DNA of 64,000 nt. It comes from Crocinitomicaceae bacterium (lineage in GTDB: Bacteria > Bacteroidota > Bacteroidia > Flavobacteriales_D > Crocinitomicaceae). The position numbers and the translations under genes were made by a program. Below are positions 44,401 through 53,309 of the stretch, in pieces. Every line of letters begins with the position of its first letter. The first letter of the stretch is position 1. The notes below the pieces were generated by a model. The model was not told where the DNA came from and searched no databases. It saw nothing but the letters and a program-made list of their open reading frames with translations. Where the stretch lies: NCBI GenBank assembly GCA_020635955.1, contig JACJYW010000013.1:1-64000 (forward strand), read 5' to 3'.

Positions 44401-45217
44401 TCATAACTACTCGATCAAAGCTAACGACCTTCTTGGGGTTTACAAGCGTAAAAAATTCCAAATCTCTGTAGGTGACGAGTTACCAACAGGAATTGTGAAA
44501 ATGGCTAAAGTTTACATTGCTAAGAAACGTAAGTTGAAAGTTGGTGATAAGATGGCAGGTCGTCACGGTAACAAAGGTATCGTTGCGAATATCGTTCGTC
44601 AGGAGGATATGCCATTCTTAGAAGACGGAACGCCAGTTGATATCGTGCTTAACCCACTTGGGGTACCTTCACGTATGAACCTTGGACAGATCTATGAAAC
44701 TGTACTTGGTTGGGCAGGAGAAAAACTGGGAGTTAAGTTTGCTACACCAATCTTTGACGGAGCATCTATCGATCAAATCAACGAATACACTGAAAAAGCA
44801 GGTGTTCCAAAATTTGGTAAAACGTACCTATATGACGGTGGTACAGGTGAGATCTTTGACCAACCGGCTACGGTAGGTGTGATCTACATGCTGAAACTAG
44901 GTCACATGGTAGATGATAAAATGCACGCACGTTCTATCGGACCATACTCGTTGATCACTCAGCAACCATTAGGTGGTAAAGCTCAGTTCGGAGGTCAGCG
45001 TTTCGGTGAGATGGAGGTATGGGCTCTTGAAGCTTATGGTGCTTCTAACATCCTTAGAGAGATCCTAACGATCAAATCTGATGACGTTGTTGGTAGAGCT
45101 AAAGCATACGAGTCTATCGTTAAAGGTGAACCATTCCAGGAGCCAGGAATTCCTGAGTCATTCAACGTATTGTTGAACGAGTTAGCTGGACTTGGATTGA
45201 ACGTAGCAATGGAGTAA
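41408..45217 (+). CDS. rpoB: DNA-directed RNA polymerase subunit beta
   Basis: A 1269-residue catalytic subunit. It starts at TTG; there is no upstream or nearby in-frame ATG, and the N-terminus (ITQRISFRSQEQVFEYPDF) matches the family, so TTG is well supported. The rifampicin pocket segment LSQFMDQTNPLSEVTHKRR followed by LSALGPGG keeps the residues equivalent to E. coli Gln513, Asp516, His526 and Ser531, so no classical resistance change is seen. The catalytic-centre stretch GDKMAGRHGNKG lies near residue 1050 and the C-terminal clamp ends in GLNVAME. Confidence 0.98.
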   Translation: MGSTNNITQRISFRSQEQVFEYPDFLDIQLESFKQFFQLETTPENRSDEGLFKVFSENFPITDTRNQFVLEFLDYFIDPPRYTIQECIDRGLTYSVPLKAKLKLYCTDPEHEDFETIVQDVYLGTIPYMTPKGSFVINGAERVIVSQLHRSPGVFFGQSRHANGTKLYSARIIPFKGSWIEFATDINSVMYAYIDRKKKLPVTTLFRAIGYESDKDILEIFDLADEVKVTKAGLKTVLGRKLAARVLKTWVEDFVDEDTGEVVSIERNEVLLDRETVLEKEHIDLIADSGAKTIILHKENVNSADFAIIYNTLQKDTSNSEKEAVEHIYRQLRNAEPPDFETARSVFEKLFFSDTRYDLGEVGRYRINTKLGIDTDLEQKVLTKEDIILIVKYLIELINAKAEIDDIDHLSNRRVRTVGEQLHNQFGVGLARMARTIRERMNVRDNEVFTPIDLINAKTLSSVINSFFGTNQLSQFMDQTNPLSEVTHKRRLSALGPGGLSRERAGFEVRDVHYTHYGRLCTIETPEGPNIGLISSLCVYAKVNKLGFIETPYWDVKGGKVDFSQPIYKSAEEEEGKVIAQASAALDKGGKFVNDKIKARLEGDFPVVDPNEISMMDVGTNQIASIAASSIPFLEHDDANRALMGSNMQRQAVPLLKPNSPIVGTGIEKLVARDSRVLINAEGEGVVEYVDANEIKIKYNLSKEDKLVSFDGEVKTYELTKFQKTNQSTTINLRPIVAKGDTVERGQVLCEGYATQAGELALGQNLKVAFMPWQGYNFEDAIVISEKIVRDDIFTSVHIDEYVLEVRDTKRGLEELTADIPNVSEEATKDLDENGIIRVGADIKEGDILIGKITPKGETDPSPEEKLLRAIFGDKAGDVKDASLKAGPSLRGVVVDKKLFSRAIKDRKTKAKDKPILSQLDEDYEKEAGQLKGVLIDKLLEILGDNKSNGVFNNYKEEILKKGIKFNAKNLQTVDFSIVNPYDWTSDDKINKLIQRVLHNYSIKANDLLGVYKRKKFQISVGDELPTGIVKMAKVYIAKKRKLKVGDKMAGRHGNKGIVANIVRQEDMPFLEDGTPVDIVLNPLGVPSRMNLGQIYETVLGWAGEKLGVKFATPIFDGASIDQINEYTEKAGVPKFGKTYLYDGGTGEIFDQPATVGVIYMLKLGHMVDDKMHARSIGPYSLITQQPLGGKAQFGGQRFGEMEVWALEAYGASNILREILTIKSDDVVGRAKAYESIVKGEPFQEPGIPESFNVLLNELAGLGLNVAME

Positions 45218-45251
45218 TTATTAAAGGAATAAAGAACATAGAGCAAGGATC

Positions 45252-45281
45252 ATAGAGCTGGACGTTAAGTCTAAGCTCTAT
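45252..45281 (+). other. Hairpin in the rpoB-rpoC gap
   Basis: ATAGAGC (45252-45258) pairs with GCTCTAT (45275-45281), continued by TGGAC (45259-45263) with GTCTA (45269-45273) across one bulged A; loop GTTAA. About 12 bp with no T run, in a 93-base gap between two subunits needed in equal amounts. It could be a processing or mRNA-stability element. Confidence 0.6.
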
Positions 45282-45310
45282 TCTCCAAACTCTAAAATCT
45301 AAATAAGAAA

Positions 45311-48300
45311 ATGGCTTACAAAAAAGAACAAAAACCAAAAAGTAGTTTTAATAAAATTACGATCAGTTTGGCTTCTCCAGAGATGATCCTTGAAAAATCA
45401 CATGGAGAGGTGTTAAAGCCTGAAACAATTAACTATAGAACTTATAAACCAGAGCGTGACGGATTATTCTGTGAAAGAATTTTCGGACCAGTTAAGGATT
45501 ATGAGTGTCATTGTGGTAAATACAAAAGAATCCGATATAAAGGAATCGTTTGTGACAGATGTGGTGTTGAGGTTACTGAGAAAAAAGTGCGTAGAGAAAG
45601 AATGGGACACATTTCACTGGTTGTTCCTGTTGCACACATTTGGTATTTCCGTTCTCTTCCAAACAAAATTGGTTATCTATTAGGATTGCCAACTAAGAAA
45701 TTGGATCAGATCATTTACTATGAGAGATATGTAGTTATCCAAAAAGGTATTGCTGAAAGACAAGATGGTGAATCATTAGAATTCATGGATTTCTTGACTG
45801 AAGAAGAATACTTAGATATCTTGGATGAACTTCCAAAAGAGAATCAATATTTGGAAGATACAGATCCAAATAAATTTATCGCTAAAATGGGTGCTGAAGC
45901 ACTTCATGATCTATTGGCAAGATTAGATCTTGATGCTTTATCATTCGATCTTAGACATAAAGCTAACACTGAGACTTCTCAACAAAGAAAGAAAGAAGCG
46001 TTAAAACGTCTTCAAGTAGTTGAGTCTTTGAGAGAAGGTCAAGAGCGTGTTGAGAATCGTCCTGAATGGATGATCGTGAAAGTAGTTCCTGTTATTCCAC
46101 CTGAATTGAGACCGTTAGTTCCTCTAGATGGTGGACGTTTTGCTACTTCTGACTTGAATGACCTTTACAGAAGGGTGATCATCAGAAATAACCGTTTGAA
46201 AAGATTATTGGAGATCAAAGCTCCTGAAGTGATCTTGAGAAATGAGAAACGTATGTTGCAGGAATCTGTAGATTCATTGTTCGATAACTCAAGAAAATCT
46301 TCTGCGGTTAAAACTGAATCAAACAGACCTTTGAAATCACTTTCTGATTCACTAAAAGGTAAACAAGGACGTTTCCGTCAGAACTTATTAGGAAAAAGGG
46401 TTGACTATTCAGCTCGTTCGGTAATTGTTGTAGGTCCGAACCTTAAATTACACGAGTGTGGTCTTCCTAAAAATATGGCTGCTGAGCTTTTCAAACCATT
46501 TATCATCAGAAAACTGATCGAAAGAGGTATTGTTAAGACCGTAAAATCAGCTAAGAAAATTGTAGATAAGAAAGAGCCAATAGTTTGGGACATTCTGGAA
46601 AATGTACTAAAAGGACATCCAGTTCTCCTAAACCGTGCCCCAACTCTACACAGATTAGGTATCCAGGCTTTCCAACCGAAATTGATCGAAGGAAAAGCTA
46701 TTCGTCTTCACCCACTTGTATGTACGGCCTTCAACGCCGACTTCGACGGTGACCAGATGGCGGTTCACTTACCACTAGGTAATGCTGCTATCCTAGAGGC
46801 GCAAATGTTGATGCTATCTTCTCACAATATCCGTAACTCTGCGAATGGTGCTCCTATTGCGGTACCTTCTCAAGACATGGTATTGGGTCTTTATTACATC
46901 ACTAAGTTGAAAAAATCAACGAAAGAAGAGGTAGTAAAAGGTGAAGGAATGACTTTCTATTCTCCAGAAGAGGTGATCATTGCCAACAACGAAGGTAAAT
47001 TGGATATCCACGCTGGAATTAAAGTAAGAACATTTGATGTTGACGAAGAAGGAAATCAAGTTGAAAGAATTATCGAAACCACTTGTGGTAGAGTTCTTTT
47101 CAACGAATTGGTTCCTGACGCAGTTGGATACATTGATGAAGTATTGACCAAAAAAGCATTGAGAGATATTATCTCTAGAGTTTTGGCGGTTTGTGGTACA
47201 GCTAGAACAGCTCAATTCCTTGATGATATTAAGGATATGGGTTACCATATGGCCTTCAAAGGAGGATTGTCATTCAATTTAGATGATGTAATTATCCCTG
47301 ATGAGAAAGACGAGATGGTTGATAAAGCCAACAAAGAAGTTGATGAAGTAATGATGAACTATAACATGGGTCTTATTACGAACAACGAGCGTTACAACCA
47401 AATCATTGATATCTGGACGCATACTAACACTCGTTTGACGTCTAAATTGATGGAGCGTATTTCAACTGACAGACAAGGGTTCAACTCTATCTATATGATG
47501 ATGGACTCAGGTGCAAGGGGATCAAAAGAGCAGATTCGTCAGTTATCAGGAATGAGGGGATTGATGGCAAAACCTCAAAAATCAGGAGCTTCGTCTCAGG
47601 ATATTATTGAGAACCCGATCCTTTCAAACTTTAAAGAAGGTCTAACGGTATTAGAGTACTTTATTTCTACTCACGGTGCGCGTAAAGGTCTTGCGGATAC
47701 AGCCTTGAAAACGGCAGATGCTGGTTACTTGACCAGACGTTTGGTTGACGTTGCGCAAGATGTTGTTATCAATAAAGATGACTGTGGTACTTTGAGAGGA
47801 ATTAACGTATCTGCATTGAAGAAAAATGATGATATCGTTGAATCATTGTATGATAGAATTCTTGGACGTGTAACCGTAAATGACGTTTACTATCCGGGTA
47901 CTGAAGATCTAATCGTTCCTTCTGGTGAAGAGATCACTGAAAGAATCGCAAAAAAGATCGAAGATGCAGATATCGAAGAAGTAGAAGTAAGATCGGTATT
48001 GACTTGTGAGATGAAGAGAGGAGTTTGTGCTAAGTGTTACGGACGTAACCTTTCATCATCAGAAATGGCGGTTGAAGGAGATGCGGTTGGTGTAATTGCA
48101 GCACAGTCTATCGGTGAGCCGGGAACACAGTTGACACTACGTACATTCCACGTTGGGGGTACTGCAGCGAACATTGCTGATGAGCAAGATATGAAAGCTA
48201 AGTTTGATGGACATCTTGAGATCGAGGAATTGAAAACAATTGCTACGAAAGATAAAGATGGAAATGCAGCTCAAGTTGTTATCGGTCGTTCAGGTGAAGC

Positions 48301-49606
48301 TAAGATCGTGAATCCTAAAACTGGAATCGTAATGATGACAGCTAACATCCCTTACGGATCCTACCTGATAGCTAATCCAGATTCAGCGATCAAGAAAGGT
48401 GATGTGATCTGTAAATGGGACCCATATAACGCGGTTATTTTATCTGAGATCAAAGGTAAGATCGAATTCGAATTCGTATTAGAAGGAGAAACTTATCGTG
48501 AAGAGATAGATGAGCAAACAGGATTCTCTGAAAAAGTAATTATCGAGAACAGAAACAAGAAAAATGTTCCAAGTATCAAGATCGTTGCTAAAGGAGAAGA
48601 GAAAGTATACAACTTACCTGTAGGCGCACACATCATTGCTAACGAAGGTGATTCAATTGATGCTGGTCAGATCCTTGTTAAAATACCACGTGTTGCTGGT
48701 AAATCAGGGGATATCACAGGGGGTCTACCAAGAGTTACTGAGTTATTTGAAGCTCGTAACCCTTCAAACCCTGCAGTTGTTTCTGAGATCGACGGTATCG
48801 TTTCTTACGGTAAGATTAAAAGAGGTAACCGTGAGATCGTTATTGAATCAAGATCAGGTGAAGTTCGCAGATACTTGTGTCCACTTTCTAAACATATCCT
48901 GGTACAGGAGAATGATTTCGTGAAAGCTGGTCAAACACTTTCTGATGGTGCTATTACTCCTAAAGATATCCTTGATATCAAAGGACCTACAGCTGTACAA
49001 GAATATCTTGTAAATGAGGTTCAGGAGGTTTACCGTCTACAAGGGGTGAAGATCAATGATAAGCACTTTGAGGTGATCGTACGTCAAATGATGTTGAAAG
49101 TAGAGATCGAAGAAGCTGGAGATACTAAATTCTTGGAAGGTCAATCAGTTCATAAAGCTGATTTCCTTGAAGAGAATGATTCATTATTTGGAAAAGTAGT
49201 GGTTGTAGATGCTGGAGAATCTGAAACGATCAAAGCTGGACAGATCATTTCTGCACGTAAGCTAAGAGATGAAAATTCTACTTTGAAACGTAAGGATAAA
49301 AAGTTGATCGAAGCTAGAGAAGCTATGCCTGCAACTTCAGTTCCAATGCTACAAGGTATCACTAAAGCATCATTGCATACGAGATCATTCATATCTGCTG
49401 CATCATTCCAGGAAACTACTAAAGTACTGAATGAGGCTGCATTGAATGGTAGAGAAGATTACTTACTAGGATTGAAAGAAAACGTAATTGTTGGACACAA
49501 AATACCAGCAGGTACAGGTTTCAGAAAATTCCAGAAATTGGTAGTTGGTTCAAAAGAAGAGTATGAAGAATTAACTTCTGCAACTTCTGAGGCAGCAACT
49601 AAGTAA
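45311..49606 (+). CDS. rpoC: DNA-directed RNA polymerase subunit beta'
   Basis: A 1431-residue catalytic subunit. An N-terminal zinc ribbon (CHCGKYKRIRYKGIVCDRCG, residues about 67-86) is present. The active-site motif NADFDGD is at residues 475-481, with Asp477, Asp479 and Asp481 binding catalytic Mg2+. The second zinc site has cysteines in CEMKRGVCAKC near residue 900. The trigger-loop region follows (VGVIAAQSIGEPGTQLTLRTFH). It is the last gene of the supercluster, followed by a strong terminator. Confidence 0.98.
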   Translation: MAYKKEQKPKSSFNKITISLASPEMILEKSHGEVLKPETINYRTYKPERDGLFCERIFGPVKDYECHCGKYKRIRYKGIVCDRCGVEVTEKKVRRERMGHISLVVPVAHIWYFRSLPNKIGYLLGLPTKKLDQIIYYERYVVIQKGIAERQDGESLEFMDFLTEEEYLDILDELPKENQYLEDTDPNKFIAKMGAEALHDLLARLDLDALSFDLRHKANTETSQQRKKEALKRLQVVESLREGQERVENRPEWMIVKVVPVIPPELRPLVPLDGGRFATSDLNDLYRRVIIRNNRLKRLLEIKAPEVILRNEKRMLQESVDSLFDNSRKSSAVKTESNRPLKSLSDSLKGKQGRFRQNLLGKRVDYSARSVIVVGPNLKLHECGLPKNMAAELFKPFIIRKLIERGIVKTVKSAKKIVDKKEPIVWDILENVLKGHPVLLNRAPTLHRLGIQAFQPKLIEGKAIRLHPLVCTAFNADFDGDQMAVHLPLGNAAILEAQMLMLSSHNIRNSANGAPIAVPSQDMVLGLYYITKLKKSTKEEVVKGEGMTFYSPEEVIIANNEGKLDIHAGIKVRTFDVDEEGNQVERIIETTCGRVLFNELVPDAVGYIDEVLTKKALRDIISRVLAVCGTARTAQFLDDIKDMGYHMAFKGGLSFNLDDVIIPDEKDEMVDKANKEVDEVMMNYNMGLITNNERYNQIIDIWTHTNTRLTSKLMERISTDRQGFNSIYMMMDSGARGSKEQIRQLSGMRGLMAKPQKSGASSQDIIENPILSNFKEGLTVLEYFISTHGARKGLADTALKTADAGYLTRRLVDVAQDVVINKDDCGTLRGINVSALKKNDDIVESLYDRILGRVTVNDVYYPGTEDLIVPSGEEITERIAKKIEDADIEEVEVRSVLTCEMKRGVCAKCYGRNLSSSEMAVEGDAVGVIAAQSIGEPGTQLTLRTFHVGGTAANIADEQDMKAKFDGHLEIEELKTIATKDKDGNAAQVVIGRSGEAKIVNPKTGIVMMTANIPYGSYLIANPDSAIKKGDVICKWDPYNAVILSEIKGKIEFEFVLEGETYREEIDEQTGFSEKVIIENRNKKNVPSIKIVAKGEEKVYNLPVGAHIIANEGDSIDAGQILVKIPRVAGKSGDITGGLPRVTELFEARNPSNPAVVSEIDGIVSYGKIKRGNREIVIESRSGEVRRYLCPLSKHILVQENDFVKAGQTLSDGAITPKDILDIKGPTAVQEYLVNEVQEVYRLQGVKINDKHFEVIVRQMMLKVEIEEAGDTKFLEGQSVHKADFLEENDSLFGKVVVVDAGESETIKAGQIISARKLRDENSTLKRKDKKLIEAREAMPATSVPMLQGITKASLHTRSFISAASFQETTKVLNEAALNGREDYLLGLKENVIVGHKIPAGTGFRKFQKLVVGSKEEYEELTSATSEAATK

Positions 49607-49622
49607 GAAAAATTCATAACTT

Positions 49623-49657
49623 AAACGTCCGTTCTTGATTGAGCGGACGTTTTTTTA
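49623..49657 (+). terminator. Strong terminator after rpoC
   Basis: AAACGTCCGTTC (49623-49634) pairs with GAGCGGACGTTT (49641-49652) through a 12-bp stem with one T-G pair, loop TTGATT, followed by more Ts. Confidence 0.93.
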
Positions 49658-49665
49658 TTTAATAT

Positions 49666-49729
49666 GGTGACTTCGAGAGCCTCAGTCACCTTTTAACAGG
49701 CGAAGGACCCTGAGGCTCTCGAAGGGTCC
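49666..49729. repeat. Twin hairpins with mutually complementary loops
   Basis: Hairpin A: GGTGAC (49666-49671), 13-base loop (49672-49684), GTCACC (49685-49690). Hairpin B: GGACCC (49705-49710), 13-base loop (49711-49723), GGGTCC (49724-49729). The loops TTCGAGAGCCTCA and TGAGGCTCTCGAA are exact reverse complements. The whole can fold either as two small hairpins (possibly kissing) or as one 15-bp hairpin (49671-49685 with 49710-49724). The core CTGAG...CGAAGG recurs at 56316-56332, so it belongs to a dispersed repeat family. Confidence 0.88.
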
Positions 49730-49747
49730 AAGCATATGTTTATAACA

Positions 49748-50071
49748 ATGAGCGAACAAAATCAAAATAATCCAAACCAGATCAATATAGAATTGCCAGA
49801 GGATGTGGCAAGCGGAACCTATTCAAACCTATCTATCATTACACATTCTCCATCTGAGTTTGTGGTGGATTTTATACAGTTAATGCCAGGAGTTCCTAAA
49901 GGGAAAGTGAATTCAAGAGTTATTATGACTCCAGACAATGCAAAAAAACTAATGAAAGCTTTGATCGATAATGTGCAAAAGTATGAGTCAACTCATGGTA
50001 TGATCAAGGATACTGGTTCTATGGGGACTCCACTTCCAATGAATTTTGGAGGGCCGAATACTGAAGCGTAA
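49748..50071 (+). CDS. DUF3467 domain protein
   Basis: A 107-residue cytoplasmic protein matching DUF3467: INIELPEDVASGTYSNLSIITHSPSEFVVDF (given here in part as GTYSNLSIITHSPSEFVVDF) and VNSRVIMTPDNAKKLMKAL. The fold and role are unknown; in Bacteroidota it often follows rpoC, as here. An in-frame ATG four codons upstream lies right after the twin-hairpin repeat; the second ATG (49748) is preferred because MSEQNQ is a more usual start. Confidence 0.87.
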   Translation: MSEQNQNNPNQINIELPEDVASGTYSNLSIITHSPSEFVVDFIQLMPGVPKGKVNSRVIMTPDNAKKLMKALIDNVQKYESTHGMIKDTGSMGTPLPMNFGGPNTEA

Positions 50072-50110
50072 TTTTTGGTAAATTAATCTTTTACATCAGA
50101 CCTTAAAATC

Positions 50111-50452
50111 ATGAAAAGATCAATTTTAATCCTTGTTTTAGCTTTATCGTTTTCCTCTTGTAAAAAATGCAAAGGAGAAGATCCTATTGCACGAATTGTA
50201 AATAACGGAACGGAATCTGTTAGTGTTCACATAGAAACCTCAGGCGGTAACACAGTTAATATTAATAACATCTTGTCCGGTCAAACTTCTGAGGATAAAA
50301 GTTTTGCGGCAGGACAGGTGGATTTTACGATCTCTATCGGTAATCAAACTAACGTTAATACATCAGTTGTGATGGTGGATTGTTGGGAGTATGAAATTGT
50401 TGTTGATGCAAATAACAATGTTACTTCGGTTCCTCATGATAGGAATGAGTAA
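50111..50452 (+). CDS. Small lipoprotein, unknown function
   Basis: A 113-residue lipoprotein with lipobox FSSC (Cys 17), then KKCKGED and a beta-rich domain of about 90 residues (ARIVNNGTESVSVHIETSGG, VDFTISIGN, CWEYEIVVDAN). The alternation of strands and Asn/Thr turns suggests a small Ig-like or beta-sandwich domain. No family recognised. Confidence 0.7.
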   Translation: MKRSILILVLALSFSSCKKCKGEDPIARIVNNGTESVSVHIETSGGNTVNINNILSGQTSEDKSFAAGQVDFTISIGNQTNVNTSVVMVDCWEYEIVVDANNNVTSVPHDRNE

Positions 50453-50546
50453 TTGATATAGATCTTTTATTAACTAATGCAACTTTTATAAGTAATTATT
50501 CATCATAGTTATGGAGGTTATGTAAAGAACCTAAACTCAAAACTTG

Positions 50547-52409
50547 ATGAATATGAATACGGTAAACAACTGTAGATCGGTTTTTATTCTGATCATCTAC
50601 CTGGTATTGCTTCCTTTTGAAATAATTGCCCAGCAATATGATCAAGAAGAAGCTTATTTCGCACATCTTTATTCGATAAATAAAGAATGGATCAATCATA
50701 TAGAAGCTTCTCCAGAAGGTAAAATTGTTTTTAACTCAGACAGAGAAAGAATACAACTACATCTTAGATTAGTATGTCAACATTTAAAAGAAAATCCACC
50801 AATAAATCTAGAAGAAAGTCGACTTTCGAATCGGATAAAATTGATTAGTAAATTGGAGGAGTATGCTAGTTTGGGAGTTTTTCCTACAAATTTATATCAT
50901 GAAGTTAGACAACCTTATTTTGTGGATGATTTTGGTGTGCATTGTGCGGTAGGATATATGATGCATGTCTCAGGTGATGATGAATTAGTGTCAAGAATTC
51001 GAAACGAACATAACTTTGATTACATCAAAGACATTAAAACTGAAGGTGTCACTGAATGGGCTTCAATAAATGGATTCACTGTTGAAGAATTGAAATGGAT
51101 CCAACCGGGTTATCCTCCGGCTAACAATATTGAAATGCTTGGAAATGGAACAAATGGTTCCGTAAAAGGTTTTTGGATTGATATCTATAATAATAATCGA
51201 TTGATACTTTTTGGAGATTTCAGTGAACTTGACAATGAGCCCTGTTCAAATCTTGGTATATATGAAAATGATCAATTATATTGTTTTGGTTCAGGCTTAT
51301 TAGGAAATATTGTAAATGTCTTTTCTAAAAATGATGGAGTCTATGTAACTGGAACCTTCTACGACGGTGGTGTTGTTTATCCAATGGCAAAATATGATAA
51401 TGGTAGCTGGAACTATATTTCTATTCCAACAAGAGAAAATGCCACTAGCACGGCAAGCAGTCATTATTTTTACAATGGTCAATATGTAATAGCCATAGAT
51501 CACAGTTCTTTGTCTGGTATTCAGGAAATCTGGAGCTATAGTTATTCTGGTGTTTGGCAAAAACAAGCAGAAATTGTCGGGACCGTTCATGATATAGAAT
51601 CAGGTTATGATGGTTTGTTTTTCGCTGGTCAATTTGACTATGTCATTCCATACAGTACACTCGGGCCGGGCACTCAAATTCCTACTAATAATGCAGTTTC
51701 TTATTCTTTTAATGGAAATTGGACACCAATTACTGGTGGTATTAGTAATACGGTACATAGCATTAGTACAATAGGCACCTCTACCTATTTCGCTGGCACA
51801 TGTAGTACTACAGAGAACGTTTGTGTTACTAAGTATTTAAATGGAACTTTACAGCCTATTTTGCTTTACAATCAGGTTGGTTACGATCAGCCATGCGTTA
51901 TAAATCAATTGGCTTACGAAAATAATTCAGCATATCTGACTCTTGGGGGTAACTTCAATATCAGTCCAATGGGCGTTGGTACGGCAGGTAATAATTTAGC
52001 CAAATACAATTTAGTGAATGGTTCGCTGACTGTTTTAGCTCAATTAAATGATGAAGTTAATGCGGTACTATATGATGGTCAGGATCTGTTCATAGGAGGT
52101 GATTTTACAACTAATTTGGGATCAACATCATTGAATCACTTAGGCACCATTGTATCTACAGTTTCTATAGATGAATTTGGAAATGCTAGTTCTCTTAAAA
52201 CTTATCCAAACCCTTTTACATCTTCAATATCCGTTGAAGGAGTGGAAGATCAATCCAAATATAAACTACTTGATATGACGGGTCAAATTGTTAAAGAAGG
52301 AAGTATTAGCAATGGTCAAATAACTGATCTTGATGATCTCTCAACAGGGAACTATATCTTAACGATTCAGACAGAAAAAGGGATTATTTCCGTAAGAGTA
52401 ATGAAGTAG
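50547..52409 (+). CDS. Large secreted protein with T9SS sorting domain
   Basis: A 620-residue protein with a signal peptide (cleavage near EIIAQ). Residues about 25-190 form a conserved Bacteroidota domain with HCAVGYMMH and VTEWASINGFTVEELKWIQP. The middle (about 195-540) has repeated beta-propeller-like blades (LILFGDFSEL, IHSISTIGTSTYFAG, DGQDLFIGGDFTTN). The last 75 residues are a T9SS type A signal (TYPNPFTSSISVEG, YKLLDMTGQIVKEG, LSTGNYILTI). It starts at ATG 50547 or 50553; a TTG precedes. Probably surface exposed; no enzyme motif seen. Confidence 0.85.
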   Translation: MNMNTVNNCRSVFILIIYLVLLPFEIIAQQYDQEEAYFAHLYSINKEWINHIEASPEGKIVFNSDRERIQLHLRLVCQHLKENPPINLEESRLSNRIKLISKLEEYASLGVFPTNLYHEVRQPYFVDDFGVHCAVGYMMHVSGDDELVSRIRNEHNFDYIKDIKTEGVTEWASINGFTVEELKWIQPGYPPANNIEMLGNGTNGSVKGFWIDIYNNNRLILFGDFSELDNEPCSNLGIYENDQLYCFGSGLLGNIVNVFSKNDGVYVTGTFYDGGVVYPMAKYDNGSWNYISIPTRENATSTASSHYFYNGQYVIAIDHSSLSGIQEIWSYSYSGVWQKQAEIVGTVHDIESGYDGLFFAGQFDYVIPYSTLGPGTQIPTNNAVSYSFNGNWTPITGGISNTVHSISTIGTSTYFAGTCSTTENVCVTKYLNGTLQPILLYNQVGYDQPCVINQLAYENNSAYLTLGGNFNISPMGVGTAGNNLAKYNLVNGSLTVLAQLNDEVNAVLYDGQDLFIGGDFTTNLGSTSLNHLGTIVSTVSIDEFGNASSLKTYPNPFTSSISVEGVEDQSKYKLLDMTGQIVKEGSISNGQITDLDDLSTGNYILTIQTEKGIISVRVMK

Positions 52410-52410
52410 T

Positions 52411-52800
52411 CTATAAAAACCCCACCAACCAATCAAAAGCCTCCTCTTTGGAGTTAAATGCCTGGGTGGGAACAACCGGAGTATTCTTCTTAATAAATAC
52501 ATTGTAATCAATTTTAGTGGCTAGATCTGCCATGAATACGGCAATGGCCAGGGAATAGGTTGTTCCTTCCAGGGTAGTGGCGTATACCTGTGCTTCTTCT
52601 GAAACGCCTAAAAAAGGATTAGTTGTGAAATACAATGGCATTCGTTTACCATTTCCAAGTTTTTTAATTGCTTCTTGAAGTGTAGCCAAATGCTCGGGTT
52701 CGATCATTTTAAGTGAGTCGTCCCATGAGATCTCAACGATACCCTGATCATTCAGTATCGCCCGAAATACTCCTGCTATTTCTTCTTTTTTCAAAGACAT
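52411..52800 (-). CDS. Small cytoplasmic protein, possibly STAS/SpoIIAA-like
   Basis: A 129-residue protein without signal peptide. The pattern (GIVEISWDDSLKMIEPEHLATL, a central YFTTNPFLGVSEEA, then a helix and a C-terminal FNSKEEAFDWLVGFL) resembles small alpha/beta proteins of the SpoIIAA/STAS-like type found in Bacteroidota, but similarity is too weak to be firm. It is convergent with the T9SS protein (one base between the stops) and a few bases downstream of the VOC gene. A SpoIIE phosphatase, which classically acts on STAS proteins, is 1.8 kb away. Confidence 0.6.
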   Translation of the reverse strand: MSLKKEEIAGVFRAILNDQGIVEISWDDSLKMIEPEHLATLQEAIKKLGNGKRMPLYFTTNPFLGVSEEAQVYATTLEGTTYSLAIAVFMADLATKIDYNVFIKKNTPVVPTQAFNSKEEAFDWLVGFL

Positions 52801-52814
52801 CTTTTAAACATTAG

Positions 52815-53201
52815 TTAAAAGCCTGAATCAATAGGTTCCCAAAGTTCAATTTTATTGCCTTCAGGATCCAGTATATGCAGGAACTTACCATACTCATATT
52901 CAGCAATTTCGTCACATATTGTAACACCAGCTGCACGAAGTTCTTTTTCCAACCCCACAAGATCAGCTACGCGATAGTTGATCATGAAGGAGGCCTTAGA
53001 AGGTTCCATATATTTACTATCATTGGGAAAAGTGCTCCACTGAAGATGATTTACCTGATTGGCATTATCAATATCTCTACTTTGGAACATAGCACCCCAT
53101 TCGTTGGTATCAAGGCCTAATTGCTCCTTATACCAATCTTTCATTTGATTAGGATCATTGCACTTAAAGAAGATTCCACCTATGCCCGTTACTTTTTTCA
53201 C
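52815..53201 (-). CDS. VOC-family (glyoxalase-like) protein
   Basis: A 128-residue protein with two beta-alpha-beta-beta-beta units of the vicinal-oxygen-chelate fold: KKVTGIGGIFFKCNDPNQMK opens the first, and LHILDPEGNKIELWEP closes the second with the usual metal-ligand Glu. Such proteins range from glyoxalases to dioxygenases and resistance proteins; substrate unknown. GTG 53201 is chosen because the family begins there; the frame remains open for 27 further codons to a TTG at 53282, but that extension is hydrophobic and unlike the family. Confidence 0.78.
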   Translation of the reverse strand: MKKVTGIGGIFFKCNDPNQMKDWYKEQLGLDTNEWGAMFQSRDIDNANQVNHLQWSTFPNDSKYMEPSKASFMINYRVADLVGLEKELRAAGVTICDEIAEYEYGKFLHILDPEGNKIELWEPIDSGF

Positions 53202-53309
53202 TTGTTGATTTTTGAACAAAATACAAATAAGATTGATATAGAATTTCACATCATTCAAAATTTGTGTTAAGACATTATCCAACCAACTTATTCCCTACAT
53301 TTACTATCG

